From: Enterovibrio norvegicus_B
Lineage (GTDB): Bacteria > Pseudomonadota > Gammaproteobacteria > Enterobacterales > Vibrionaceae
Length of the DNA: 64,000 nt
Direction: 5' to 3'
Assembly (NCBI RefSeq): GCF_002876705.1
Contig: NZ_MDAG01000013.1
Coordinates: forward strand, 186,001 to 250,000
The notes under the pieces are model-generated. The model did not search any database, was not told the DNA's origin, and saw only the letters and a program-made list of their open reading frames with translations. Of the stretch, positions 44,000 through 52,170 are shown piece after piece (positions within the stretch are counted from its first letter, which is position 1; the number at the start of each line of letters is the position of its first letter). The position numbers and the translations under genes are program-made.

Positions 44000-44920
44000 A
44001 TGAATTCAGAGTTTATCGTAATGCTGCAAGATGCAGCGTACATGTTTGTTTACCTAGCCGCACAATTAACCGTTCTATTCTTTGCTCTTAGCTATCTCGT
44101 CGGCTTGATTGCACACTTCATGCCCCCTGAGAAAGTAAAGAATATCATGGGCAGTAACAAAGGTTACCTGATCGCTGCAATGCTCGCTGTCATCACGCCA
44201 TTTTGCTCGGCCACAACCATTCCATTTTTGAAAGGCTTGTTTCGAGCAAACGTTAAGTTTGGCAGTGTTATGGTGTTCTTGATTGCAAGCCCATTGCTCA
44301 ACCCGACCGTGCTTGGCCTGCTGATTTATACGTTTAATATCAAAGTCGCCGCATTGTACTTCATAACCGCAACGGTTGTGGCCATTGTTGCAGGTTGGCT
44401 GTTACAAATTTTGGGCTTTGAAGACGCAATCAAAACTGAATCCATGCAAGGTCGAGAAGAAAGTATTCGTTGCTCAAGTAGCTGTGGTACGAAAAGCACT
44501 CACAATGAGCATTTACTCATTCGCATGTTCAGAAATGCCGCGTTTGACTTCAAACGAGCTTTCCCTTATTTGATGATTGGCGTCAGCATTGGTGCATTTG
44601 TATATGGTTTTGTACCGACAGAAGTCATTACCGCAGTTGCAGGTCCAGAAAATCCATTTGCTGTTCCTGTTGCCGCAATCATTGGTGTTCCTTTATACAT
44701 TACTGTTGAATCCCTTATTGCTTTGAGTTCTGTATTGCTCGCGAAAGGCATGGGTATGGGAGCTCTCATTGCATTGATCATCGGTTCGGCAGGCGCCAGC
44801 ATTACTGAAGTTATCCTCCTTAAATCATTGTTTAAAAACAAACTCATCATTGCGTTCTTGTTTGTTGTGTTTGGAATGGCAGTGACTGCGGGATATATGT
44901 ATGAACTAATACTTGCCTAG
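44000..44920 (+). CDS. ArsP-like permease (DUF318/YraQ family)
   Basis: A 306-residue inner-membrane permease with about eight hydrophobic segments. The motif TPFCSATTIPFLKG in the third helix, with its Cys, and the loop CSSSCGTK resemble ArsP/YraQ permeases. ArsP proteins export trivalent organoarsenicals, and the divergent ArsR-type gene supports a metalloid role; other thiophilic substrates are possible. ATG 44000 is preferred over TTG 43985, though neither has a strong ribosome binding site. Confidence 0.85.
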   Translation: MNSEFIVMLQDAAYMFVYLAAQLTVLFFALSYLVGLIAHFMPPEKVKNIMGSNKGYLIAAMLAVITPFCSATTIPFLKGLFRANVKFGSVMVFLIASPLLNPTVLGLLIYTFNIKVAALYFITATVVAIVAGWLLQILGFEDAIKTESMQGREESIRCSSSCGTKSTHNEHLLIRMFRNAAFDFKRAFPYLMIGVSIGAFVYGFVPTEVITAVAGPENPFAVPVAAIIGVPLYITVESLIALSSVLLAKGMGMGALIALIIGSAGASITEVILLKSLFKNKLIIAFLFVVFGMAVTAGYMYELILA

Positions 44921-44936
44921 TTTCATGATAGAAAGC

Positions 44937-44959
44937 AAAGGAGCCTTTTAGGCTCCTTC
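44937..44959 (+). terminator. Terminator after the permease gene
   Basis: AAGGAGCC and GGCTCCTT form a stem around TTTTA. The following T tract is short, so efficiency may be modest. Confidence 0.6.
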
Positions 44960-45153
44960 CTATCAGCCACCGAAATAACTGACGTTTAGTGACCTCTCCG
45001 ACTGCTTAACCAAAAATTTCCAGTTTACTTATCTTTGATCCCACCTTCTTTTTCACAATTATTGCGTTAATAAAGTGTTAACGATGCACGTTATTGAAAA
45101 ACGAACTGTGAAAAACTTGCCTTTTAAGGCAGTGATTTTTGAGGGGCAACCGT

Positions 45154-46083
45154 GTGAAAAAGAGAGACGAAGCAAAATCAATTCAAATTATCGGTGTCCC
45201 TTTAGATTTAGGGGCATCTCGAAGAGGAACCGATGGTGGTCCTTCTGCTGTGCGTATTGCTGGTTTAGGTGAACAACTTAAAAAGATGGGGTATCGCATA
45301 TCTCAGGAAGTTGATGTCACGGTTCCATCAATGGAATCCAGACCGACAGAAACAAGCAGCACCATGCGATTTAGAAGTGAAATTTTGCAGGTATGTCGTG
45401 ATTTGGCATTGGTCACTCGAGATGCCCTCACCAAGGGTCATGTTCCTTTGATTGTTGGTGGTGATCACTCCATCGCCATGGGGTCAATTTCTGGCATTGC
45501 TGACTACTACCAACAACAAAACCAGAACATTGGATTAGTTTGGTTTGACGCCCATGCTGACATGAATATTCCGGGTATTTCCCCATCAGGAAATGTTCAC
45601 GGCATGCCGCTTTCACACTTGATGGGTTATGGCGATAAAGATTTCACCGGTATTTTGAGTGCAAACCCTAAGATAAAACCAGAAAATGTGGCATTGGTCG
45701 GTGTCAGAGATATTGATGATAAAGAAAAAGAACTGATTCGAGAGTCAGGCGTCAATCTGTTTAGCATGCGCGACATCGATGAAATGGGCATGAACAAAGT
45801 CAGCGATGAAATCATTAAAATCGTGACGAAAGATACCGTGGGCTTTCATGTCAGTTTCGATGTTGATGGTTGCGATCCTGAAGTCATTCCCGGCTCTGGC
45901 ACATTGGTTCCAGGTGGTGTGACCTACCGAGAAGCGCACCTGTTGTTAGAGAAATGCGCCGAGACAAACCTGATAACATCACTCGACTTGGTTGAGCTGA
46001 ATCCGTTCTTGGACAAAGGAAACATCTCAGCAGAACGTGCCGTCTCGTTGATACTCAGTGCGTTCGGCCAAAGTGTCATTTAG
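45154..46083 (+). CDS. Arginase
   Basis: A 309-residue ureohydrolase that splits arginine into ornithine and urea. Manganese ligands appear in GGDHSIAMGS, WFDAHADMN and SFDVDGCDPEVIPGSGT, the three ureohydrolase signatures. The substrate loop SPSGNVHGMPLSHLMG is that of arginases rather than agmatinases. The best start is GTG 45154, placed 7 nt after GAGGGG; a TTG at 45139 lacks a ribosome binding site. It stands alone, so its role may be arginine catabolism or polyamine supply. Confidence 0.92.
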   Translation: MKKRDEAKSIQIIGVPLDLGASRRGTDGGPSAVRIAGLGEQLKKMGYRISQEVDVTVPSMESRPTETSSTMRFRSEILQVCRDLALVTRDALTKGHVPLIVGGDHSIAMGSISGIADYYQQQNQNIGLVWFDAHADMNIPGISPSGNVHGMPLSHLMGYGDKDFTGILSANPKIKPENVALVGVRDIDDKEKELIRESGVNLFSMRDIDEMGMNKVSDEIIKIVTKDTVGFHVSFDVDGCDPEVIPGSGTLVPGGVTYREAHLLLEKCAETNLITSLDLVELNPFLDKGNISAERAVSLILSAFGQSVI

Positions 46084-46167
46084 GCAGATTTGTGCAGGGA
46101 CAGAAGCTAAACAATGTATCGTCCAACAACAGTGTAGCGCCTGTCTCTGTTCATCCTTGCCTCATGG

Positions 46168-46560
46168 TCACACGTGATGTTTAAAAAAGCGGTTAATCAC
46201 CATCACATGACAATAAGGAATTAACGCTATCGCGCCAAAAGCGAAGATTGAAAAAGGCGCATTGGGCGAGTGATTTTTAAATTCATTCCCGTTAATGAGC
46301 AATATAAAAAAGCCAAACGCAGTCACTAGCAAGCCAACATGCGAGAGATAAACAAACCGCTTTCGCACTGACTCAACACTTCCTAGAATCGTTTTTGTAA
46401 GAAGATAGATAAGTGAAACCATGCTCAATATCGACAGTAAAAGCATGATAAAAAAGAGAGGCCTATCATCAACCAGTAGCACCAGTGACAACAATAAAAG
46501 AAAGCCCACGATCAGCCCTTCCACACCGAGCAATAGCTTGTTTAACAACGACACCTTCAT
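46168..46560 (-). CDS. Small four-helix membrane protein, unknown
   Basis: I do not recognise the family. The 130-residue protein has four hydrophobic segments (about 8-30, 36-56, 70-90, 102-122), short loops and no conserved polar motif I can name. It has a good ribosome binding site (AAAGGAG, 12 nt before ATG). Lone gene convergent with arginase. Confidence 0.7.
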   Translation of the reverse strand: MKVSLLNKLLLGVEGLIVGFLLLLSLVLLVDDRPLFFIMLLLSILSMVSLIYLLTKTILGSVESVRKRFVYLSHVGLLVTAFGFFILLINGNEFKNHSPNAPFSIFAFGAIALIPYCHVMVINRFFKHHV

Positions 46561-46660
46561 TACTAATCTTTCTCCTTTAAAAACGACTATTTCAGTTCAT
46601 CCCCTAGAAAAACGAAGTGTCGATAAGCATATGAAAATAATGTAATTCTGCACTATCTAG

Positions 46661-46803
46661 TCATGAAAACATGACATGGTATGCGATTGCACGCGAAAGC
46701 CATGGCGCTCATAGAGCTTTTTCGCGGCAGGATTGAATGCCATCACTTCAAGCCTTGTTTCGACCGCACCTTGCCCTTCCGACCATTCGCGGCATGCTTT
46801 TAA
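46661..46803 (-). pseudogene. Displaced 3' end of the GNAT gene (left copy of 143-bp repeat)
   Basis: Reading the minus strand, this stretch encodes the last ~48 residues of the acetyltransferase at 50842-51309, including LEVMAFNPAAKKLYERHG, and ends in its own in-frame TAG at 46658-46660. It differs from the right copy at four bases, all synonymous. There is no start, so it is a fragment. The repeat ends abruptly at 46803, where the AT-rich insert begins. Confidence 0.9.
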
Positions 46804-47356
46804 TAGACTCTACAGGTCAAAAAATTCAATAGCTACATTTATGGAACTAACATCAATAATTACTATTGAATAATAAAAAACGCTTTCGCGAATCACCACA
46901 AAAAACACTCGCAATTTATATCCCGCCAAAACTCACCCATGCGAAATAATGATCTTTTTAAGAGGAATTATCATTACATTATATTATAAAAGTAAATTAT
47001 CCGGGCCTTTAATTTAAAAATATGCACCACTAATCATATTAACTTCCAATTATTAGAATTGAGAAGTATCCACTTTTTCATGCAGATAATATGCTTTTTA
47101 TTACAGTCCATATTGACAACATTTATTGACTTGGATTTAAATAAAAACTAGACATTTAATTCAATTAAGCATTGAACTTTACACCATTTAGCAAAATTAA
47201 ATATCAACTTACACTCTCAATTAAAAACAGGAATCATAAATAAAAAACAACACCTCAAAATTAAAAACTCCAACTGTGATTATAGATATTTTCGTTAACT
47301 CATTGCCAATAAAACAAAAATTGGCCTATACACATTAATTTAAAAGGTAGATAGAT
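46804..47356. other. AT-rich noncoding left part of the insert
   Basis: About 550 nt with no gene. It is very AT-rich, with many A and T tracts, and is probably bound by H-NS-type silencers. It should hold the promoter for the two-gene cassette. The last bases AAAAGGTAGATAGAT provide the ribosome binding site. Confidence 0.6.
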
Positions 47357-49225
47357 ATGCATATATCTTCTAGAACTAAAGCATCACGCTGGCTTGATTT
47401 ATGTACTTTTGGTCCCAAAAAAGGTCAACCCGATGAATTACTCAACACTCAGGCAGGAGTATGGTTTATAGATCAAGTTGATCAGCTAAAATCCAACCAC
47501 AAAGAAGAAACTGCTAAACAGCTCGAAACAGAAGTTATAAAAATTGGAGAAAAAGGTCCGCCTGGAAAATTAAAAGTTGATGAGGATGGGAATATAATAT
47601 CAGCAGAAAAAATAGTAGACGGGATTATAACATATGATGGGGATCTAAACCCAGCAAGCTCACATCAAAGTGCAAGGATAAAAGCTTGGCTAAACATTGC
47701 ATTTTATAAAGATGATCAGTTAAGTCAACGTTTAGCTTATGCTCTGAGTCAGGTATTTGTTGTATCAGATAGAGATCTCCAGTTCGAAAGCCGTCCTCTT
47801 GCCATGGCTAATTACTACGATATTCTCTGCAAACATGTTTTTGGCTCATACAGAGAGTTGTTAAAAGATATTACTTTATCACCGGTTATGGGACATTATC
47901 TAACAATGGTGGATAACCATAAAGATAACCCTGATGAAAACTATGCAAGAGAAATAATGCAATTATTCACGATGGGCTTGCACATACGTAATGATGATGG
48001 GACATTTGAACTCGACGCATCTAGAAGACGTAAACCTTGCTACACAGAAAAGGATATTCAACAGTTAGCGAGGATATTCACTGGTTGGACGCGTGGTGAA
48101 ACAGATGACTGGGAATCAGATATGATTCAAATTCCAGAGGCGCATGATAACGAGGAGAAAATTTTATTTAACGATGTGACAGATCCAGCTAACACAGAGA
48201 CTAGCTTTAGGATGCAAAATTATGGACCTCAATCTTTCGATGGCGATCCAGCAGAATTAGAGTTAGAAAAGCTCATTGATAGTTTGATTGACCATCCTTC
48301 TACTGCACCAAATTTTTGCTACAAACTCATACAACTCTTGGTAGCATCGAACCCTTCTCCAGATTATGTTTCTAAAGTTGTTAGCACATTTAAAGATTCA
48401 ACTAATGCACTAGAAGAAATATATGGCGTGGATAAGATACCTAGCGGTGAAGTAGTGAAAGGCAATCTAAAAGCTGTATTCTGGTCCATTCTAACATATA
48501 GCAAAGTGTATACCGCAACACCGAGAGAAATAAGCAAGGTCCGAGAGCCATGGCTAGCACTAGTTAATATTTACCGTGCTTTAGATGTAGATGTATTGTT
48601 GACTGACTCTGACGGAAACAGGCTGGTTAAAGATGACCTGTTGTACAATAAGACATGTAATCAATACCCGCTGGGGTCGCCATCAGTGTTTAACTTCTAT
48701 CTTCCTGACTACAAGCCAAAAAAGTTGTTTCCAGAGGGTGAAAAATACGAAAACATTCAGTCTCCTGAACTTCAAATAATAGATTGGTCACATATGGTTT
48801 CTGTCCATAACCATATATATTCAATTTTTAATAAAAATTTCGTTTATGGAACAGATTCAGATCACAACTATTTAAATCTAAAATCTGGTGATAGAAAATC
48901 AAAACTAATTAATGAGGCATCAAAAAGACCATTCGTGCGCATAGAAGATTACCACAACGCGCTAACAAATAGTGACGGCAATGAAAATATTGACCGAAGG
49001 ACAGCGTTTATAGACATAGTGTCTGCACGTTTCTTTCATTTCATCATGCCTACTGTGTTGAGGGAAGAACTTTTAAATACAGCAGATTTCAGTATTGAAC
49101 ACCTCGAGCAGTATTCCATAAAATGGACGCAGAGACTCTTAGCACTAGCGCTAACATCTCCATTTTTTCATGTACAACAAAATATTCACTATTTTCCTTA
49201 CACCGTTGCACCAGCTGACCGTTAG
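47357..49225 (+). CDS. DUF1800-family protein
   Basis: A 622-residue member of the DUF1800 family, whose biochemical role is unknown. Landmarks are LDLCTFGPKKG near the start, ENYAREIMQLFTMGLH, and QQLARIFTGWTRGE, all typical of the family, and a C-terminal LALALTSPFFHVQQ. No signal peptide is apparent. DUF1800 genes occur next to DUF1501 genes in many marine bacteria, and the pair here is separated by 60 nt on the same strand. Codon use and AT content differ from the neighbouring genes, which suggests recent transfer. Confidence 0.88.
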   Translation: MHISSRTKASRWLDLCTFGPKKGQPDELLNTQAGVWFIDQVDQLKSNHKEETAKQLETEVIKIGEKGPPGKLKVDEDGNIISAEKIVDGIITYDGDLNPASSHQSARIKAWLNIAFYKDDQLSQRLAYALSQVFVVSDRDLQFESRPLAMANYYDILCKHVFGSYRELLKDITLSPVMGHYLTMVDNHKDNPDENYAREIMQLFTMGLHIRNDDGTFELDASRRRKPCYTEKDIQQLARIFTGWTRGETDDWESDMIQIPEAHDNEEKILFNDVTDPANTETSFRMQNYGPQSFDGDPAELELEKLIDSLIDHPSTAPNFCYKLIQLLVASNPSPDYVSKVVSTFKDSTNALEEIYGVDKIPSGEVVKGNLKAVFWSILTYSKVYTATPREISKVREPWLALVNIYRALDVDVLLTDSDGNRLVKDDLLYNKTCNQYPLGSPSVFNFYLPDYKPKKLFPEGEKYENIQSPELQIIDWSHMVSVHNHIYSIFNKNFVYGTDSDHNYLNLKSGDRKSKLINEASKRPFVRIEDYHNALTNSDGNENIDRRTAFIDIVSARFFHFIMPTVLREELLNTADFSIEHLEQYSIKWTQRLLALALTSPFFHVQQNIHYFPYTVAPADR

Positions 49226-49285
49226 GAAATTGATATAAACCATAATATTTATTAAGCCTTATTTACCTATATTCAGGAGATATCA

Positions 49286-50791
49286 ATGAAGGTCACCCGA
49301 CGAAAGTTTATCCAAGGAGCCGGATCTATAGGCATTTCCGCGCTTGTCCCTAGTTTGAGTTTTAATGTTCACGCATCGGAATGTGAGATGGGATACAAAG
49401 CATTAGTTTGCGTTTTCTTTAAAGGAGGTAACGACTTTTTCCATCAGGTTGTTCCTGAAGATAAAAACGATAGCTACTACACCACTCGAAGTTCAATTGC
49501 CACTGACGAATCATGGAGTTCAGGCCTTAAAGATCAAAGCGGTAACTTAATCAATATCCACCAGAAGTTAAAACCATTGGATAGCCTTTTTAATAACAAA
49601 AATGCTAATCTTGTTTTAAATGTGGGTACATTGCTGAAGGAGACTAATCGTGAGCAACATGATAACCCCGCTGATTTTATAATTCCGGTTGGAGACAATT
49701 TAAGTGAGAGAGATATACTTGAAGCAAATCCTAACTCACTCGTTCTACCAAAAAACTTATTCGCGCATAATAAACAGCAAGAAATATGGCAAAGAAGCTT
49801 TAAGAATCATTTAGGGGAAAATAGTGAGCTAGGATGGCTTGGTGAAGCACTAGACGAATTACAAGACCCTATTGAATCCAGAACGATTTCTAATAGCTTC
49901 TACACAGGCTCCAATGAGTTACTAGACTCCAATAATGCGCCGCCTTTTTCTGTAAATAGAAATGGCTTTGATTCCATGTTAATAACTAACCAGGTAATTA
50001 CAAAAGAACATTATGATAATATCAGTGGGTTTGATTATTTATCTGTCACATCTAATGAAAATGAAGACGGGTCGTTGTCACCACTCTCTTCTGCATACGC
50101 CAATGTAATGAAGGAAGCTTCATACTATTCAGAAGATCTTCATGAACTTTTTGGGCGCCCAACCTCAGATAAAAACCCCAAACACGAAATTAATACAAAC
50201 ATAAAGACAGACACCGTTCCCAAAACAGATGCATTTGAAAAACAAATCCGGGAAGTTCGACGAATAATTGATGCGAAATGCTCTGTTTCAGTTCAAAGTG
50301 CAACACGACAAGTATTTTTTGTTGAACTTGAAGGTTTTGACACACACAGTGATCAAAAAGACCGCCAAGAACAATTAATGATAGATTTTGCATCGGTGAT
50401 AGCGAGTTTTTACACCGAATTAGGAAGTGATGCAGATAGTGTAATGACTTGCACTCTTTCTGAATTTGGCCGAACCATGCACACAAATGCTCGTGGAGGA
50501 ACCGATCACGGATGGGGAGGAGGTCAATTCATGTTTGGTCCTAGTTCTGCCGTTGGGCTTTCTAATAGTACCGATAATATGTGCTTTGGTTCCTACCCAG
50601 ATTTTAAGATCTTGGACGAAAATGGCTTACCTATTATTAACGAAGACGACAATGGCGATGGACGTTTGATACCTAAAATTTCTCATGAGCAGTACGCCGC
50701 ACATATGCTGCATTGGCTAGGACTAAATGACGATCAAATAAACAACGTGTTCCCGTTGCTACTAAACGGTGAGTTTATGTCAAACGCCTAA
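49286..50791 (+). CDS. DUF1501-family Tat-exported protein
   Basis: A 501-residue DUF1501 protein related to sulfatase/alkaline-phosphatase-fold enzymes. The N-terminus VTRRKFIQGAGSIGISALVP is a twin-arginine signal, so it is exported folded. Family motifs follow: CVFFKGGNDFFHQVVP, VELEGFDTHSDQKDRQ, and SEFGRTMHTNARGGTDHGWGG with His and Asp that could bind metal. Partner of the DUF1800 gene 60 nt upstream. Substrate unknown. Ribosome binding site CAGGAGAT. Confidence 0.9.
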   Translation: MKVTRRKFIQGAGSIGISALVPSLSFNVHASECEMGYKALVCVFFKGGNDFFHQVVPEDKNDSYYTTRSSIATDESWSSGLKDQSGNLINIHQKLKPLDSLFNNKNANLVLNVGTLLKETNREQHDNPADFIIPVGDNLSERDILEANPNSLVLPKNLFAHNKQQEIWQRSFKNHLGENSELGWLGEALDELQDPIESRTISNSFYTGSNELLDSNNAPPFSVNRNGFDSMLITNQVITKEHYDNISGFDYLSVTSNENEDGSLSPLSSAYANVMKEASYYSEDLHELFGRPTSDKNPKHEINTNIKTDTVPKTDAFEKQIREVRRIIDAKCSVSVQSATRQVFFVELEGFDTHSDQKDRQEQLMIDFASVIASFYTELGSDADSVMTCTLSEFGRTMHTNARGGTDHGWGGGQFMFGPSSAVGLSNSTDNMCFGSYPDFKILDENGLPIINEDDNGDGRLIPKISHEQYAAHMLHWLGLNDDQINNVFPLLLNGEFMSNA

Positions 50792-50817
50792 ATGTTCTTT
50801 TTCTTTTAATACTCCCC

Positions 50818-50843
50818 GAAGGGCTGACAATTATCAGCCCTTC
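50818..50843. terminator. Terminator between the insert and the GNAT gene
   Basis: GAAGGGCTGA (50818-50827) pairs with TCAGCCCTTC (50834-50843) around a 6-nt loop. It separates the DUF1501 gene from the convergent GNAT gene and overlaps the GNAT stop codon. Confidence 0.75.
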
Positions 50844-51309
50844 ATTCATGAAAACATGACATGGTATGCGATTGCACGCGAAAACCATGACGCTCATAGA
50901 GCTTTTTCGCGGCGGGATTGAATGCCATCACCTCAAGCCTTGTTTCGACCGCACCTTGCCCTTCCGACCATTCGCGGCATGCTTTTAACAATGCACCACC
51001 AATGCCTTTCGAACGATGTTCAGCATCCACAACAACCGTTTGAATTTTGCAGATAGGGTCATGGCTCATGAAAGACACGGTTTCATTTACATCGATTTTC
51101 GCTGTAATAAAACCGACCACTTGATCGTTTTCAACGGCCACCGCGAACCAACGGCTCTCATCGCTCAAGACCTTCTTTAGAAATGCTTTGTCTTCCTTCG
51201 AAGGCGCATTAAACACCTTAGGGGCTTGCTCAAAGTGAAACTGACTGATTTGACGGTGTAATTCGATTAAACACGCTAAGTCACTTTGCTGTGCGCATCT
51301 GATTTCCAT
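50842..51309 (-). CDS. GNAT-family N-acetyltransferase
   Basis: A 155-residue acetyltransferase using acetyl-CoA. The core has FAVAVENDQVVGFITAKI, the acetyl-CoA loop VVVDAEHRSKGIGGALLKACREW (pattern R/Q-x-x-G-x-G/A) and AFNPAAKKLYERHGFR. Substrate unknown. The start is either ATG 51309 (MEIRCAQQ) or GTG 51321. Its last 143 bp (50846-50988) are the right copy of the repeat bordering the DUF1800/DUF1501 insert. Confidence 0.87.
   Translation of the reverse strand: MEIRCAQQSDLACLIELHRQISQFHFEQAPKVFNAPSKEDKAFLKKVLSDESRWFAVAVENDQVVGFITAKIDVNETVSFMSHDPICKIQTVVVDAEHRSKGIGGALLKACREWSEGQGAVETRLEVMAFNPAAKKLYERHGFRVQSHTMSCFHE
50846..50988. repeat. Right copy of the 143-bp direct repeat
   Basis: It runs from TCATGAAAACATGACATGG to the GGCATGCTTTTAA boundary and matches 46661-46803 at 139 of 143 positions. 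It forms the 3' end of the intact GNAT gene. Confidence 0.92.
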
Positions 51310-51371
51310 AGATTGTTGCACTCTTATGTTTGTCGATTCATAGGCGGAAACGGAGAAAAAACAGCCTGTCG

Positions 51372-52094
51372 TTATCGATACGTGAAGCTTTCCAACCCCT
51401 CAAGATCAATAATATCGATGCGTTTATAGCCCACTTTTATCAATGCTTGTTGTTCTAGCAATTTCAACGATCGGCTAAGTGTTTGGCGGGTGCAGCGAGA
51501 CAAAACGGCGAGCCTGTCTTGGGTGTAGTAGATCGCGGGATGAGCAATGTCGTGCTCATTGTTCAAACGCGACACCAATAACAACAATTTTGCAATACGC
51601 TTTTCATGCTCAAGCAATGCTGAATCGGTTGTCCATTCCATCAACAATCGAAATCTATCACTAATGGCATTGATCGCAATTCGGTAAAGTTCAGGATTTG
51701 CATTGGCGATTTCACGCACTTTCTTACAGGAAATCGCCATGACCTTACAGTTGGCAGAGCTGTAAAAATCATATTGTGGGGGACGCAAATCAAAGCACCC
51801 TAACCAAGTTACCCAATTGGCAGGTCCTAGCACGGCAATACAAGCCTCATCTCCATCAACATTACGTCCAACCAATTCGATCTGCCCTTCAATCACAAAC
51901 CTTAGATGAATCAATTCATGGTTGGCGGTGTTCAGCAACGTTGGAATGCGGTAGTGCTCAAACTTTGCATGACTCGCCAACTCTGCAAGCACATGATCAT
52001 CGACATCCTCCAACACCTTACTTCCACGAAACAAAGAGAAGGTTTCGGAGCAGGAATCAACGGGCACATCCTGACAATGTATAGAATTTGACAT
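51372..52094 (-). CDS. Crp/Fnr-family transcriptional regulator
   Basis: A 240-residue regulator with an N-terminal cyclic-nucleotide-binding-like domain (about 20-135) and a C-terminal Crp-type winged helix containing TQDRLAVLSRCTRQTLSRSLKLLEQQ. Fnr-type iron-sulfur cysteines are not evident, and the cAMP-binding residues of Crp do not match well, so its signal is unknown. It is divergent from a secreted protein gene and probably controls it. Confidence 0.88.
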   Translation of the reverse strand: MSNSIHCQDVPVDSCSETFSLFRGSKVLEDVDDHVLAELASHAKFEHYRIPTLLNTANHELIHLRFVIEGQIELVGRNVDGDEACIAVLGPANWVTWLGCFDLRPPQYDFYSSANCKVMAISCKKVREIANANPELYRIAINAISDRFRLLMEWTTDSALLEHEKRIAKLLLLVSRLNNEHDIAHPAIYYTQDRLAVLSRCTRQTLSRSLKLLEQQALIKVGYKRIDIIDLEGLESFTYR

Positions 52095-52141
52095 TCTCCA
52101 TCGTTCCTCACTGATAGCGTTGTTATCGCAATGTTACAGAG

Positions 52142-52152
52142 TGTTAATAACA
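52142..52152. promoter_or_regulatory. Palindrome TGTTAATAACA, candidate operator
   Basis: A perfect 11-nt dyad 18 nt upstream of the start of the secreted-protein gene, with a related TGTTACAGA just before it. It may be the site of the divergent Crp/Fnr-type regulator. Confidence 0.4.
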
Positions 52153-52170
52153 AAGAACAGGAGATAATCG

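Larger units (their letters stand above)
46661..50988. mobile_element. AT-rich insert with DUF1800/DUF1501 pair between 143-bp direct repeats
   Basis: Direct repeats 46661-46803 and 50846-50988 bracket 4.0 kb of DNA clearly richer in A and T than its surroundings. The intact GNAT gene ends in the right copy; the left copy is its cut-off former end. This is the pattern left by site-specific integration of an element that carries a replacement 3' end, but no integrase or transposase is inside. Alternatives are a tandem gene duplication followed by loss, or recombination between GNAT ends. Confidence 0.65.

Noticed and set aside
46661..50988. Insertion sequence or transposon explanation for the DUF1800/DUF1501 block
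   Set aside because: No transposase, no terminal inverted repeats and repeats much longer than a target-site duplication. An island-like or recombination event fits better.
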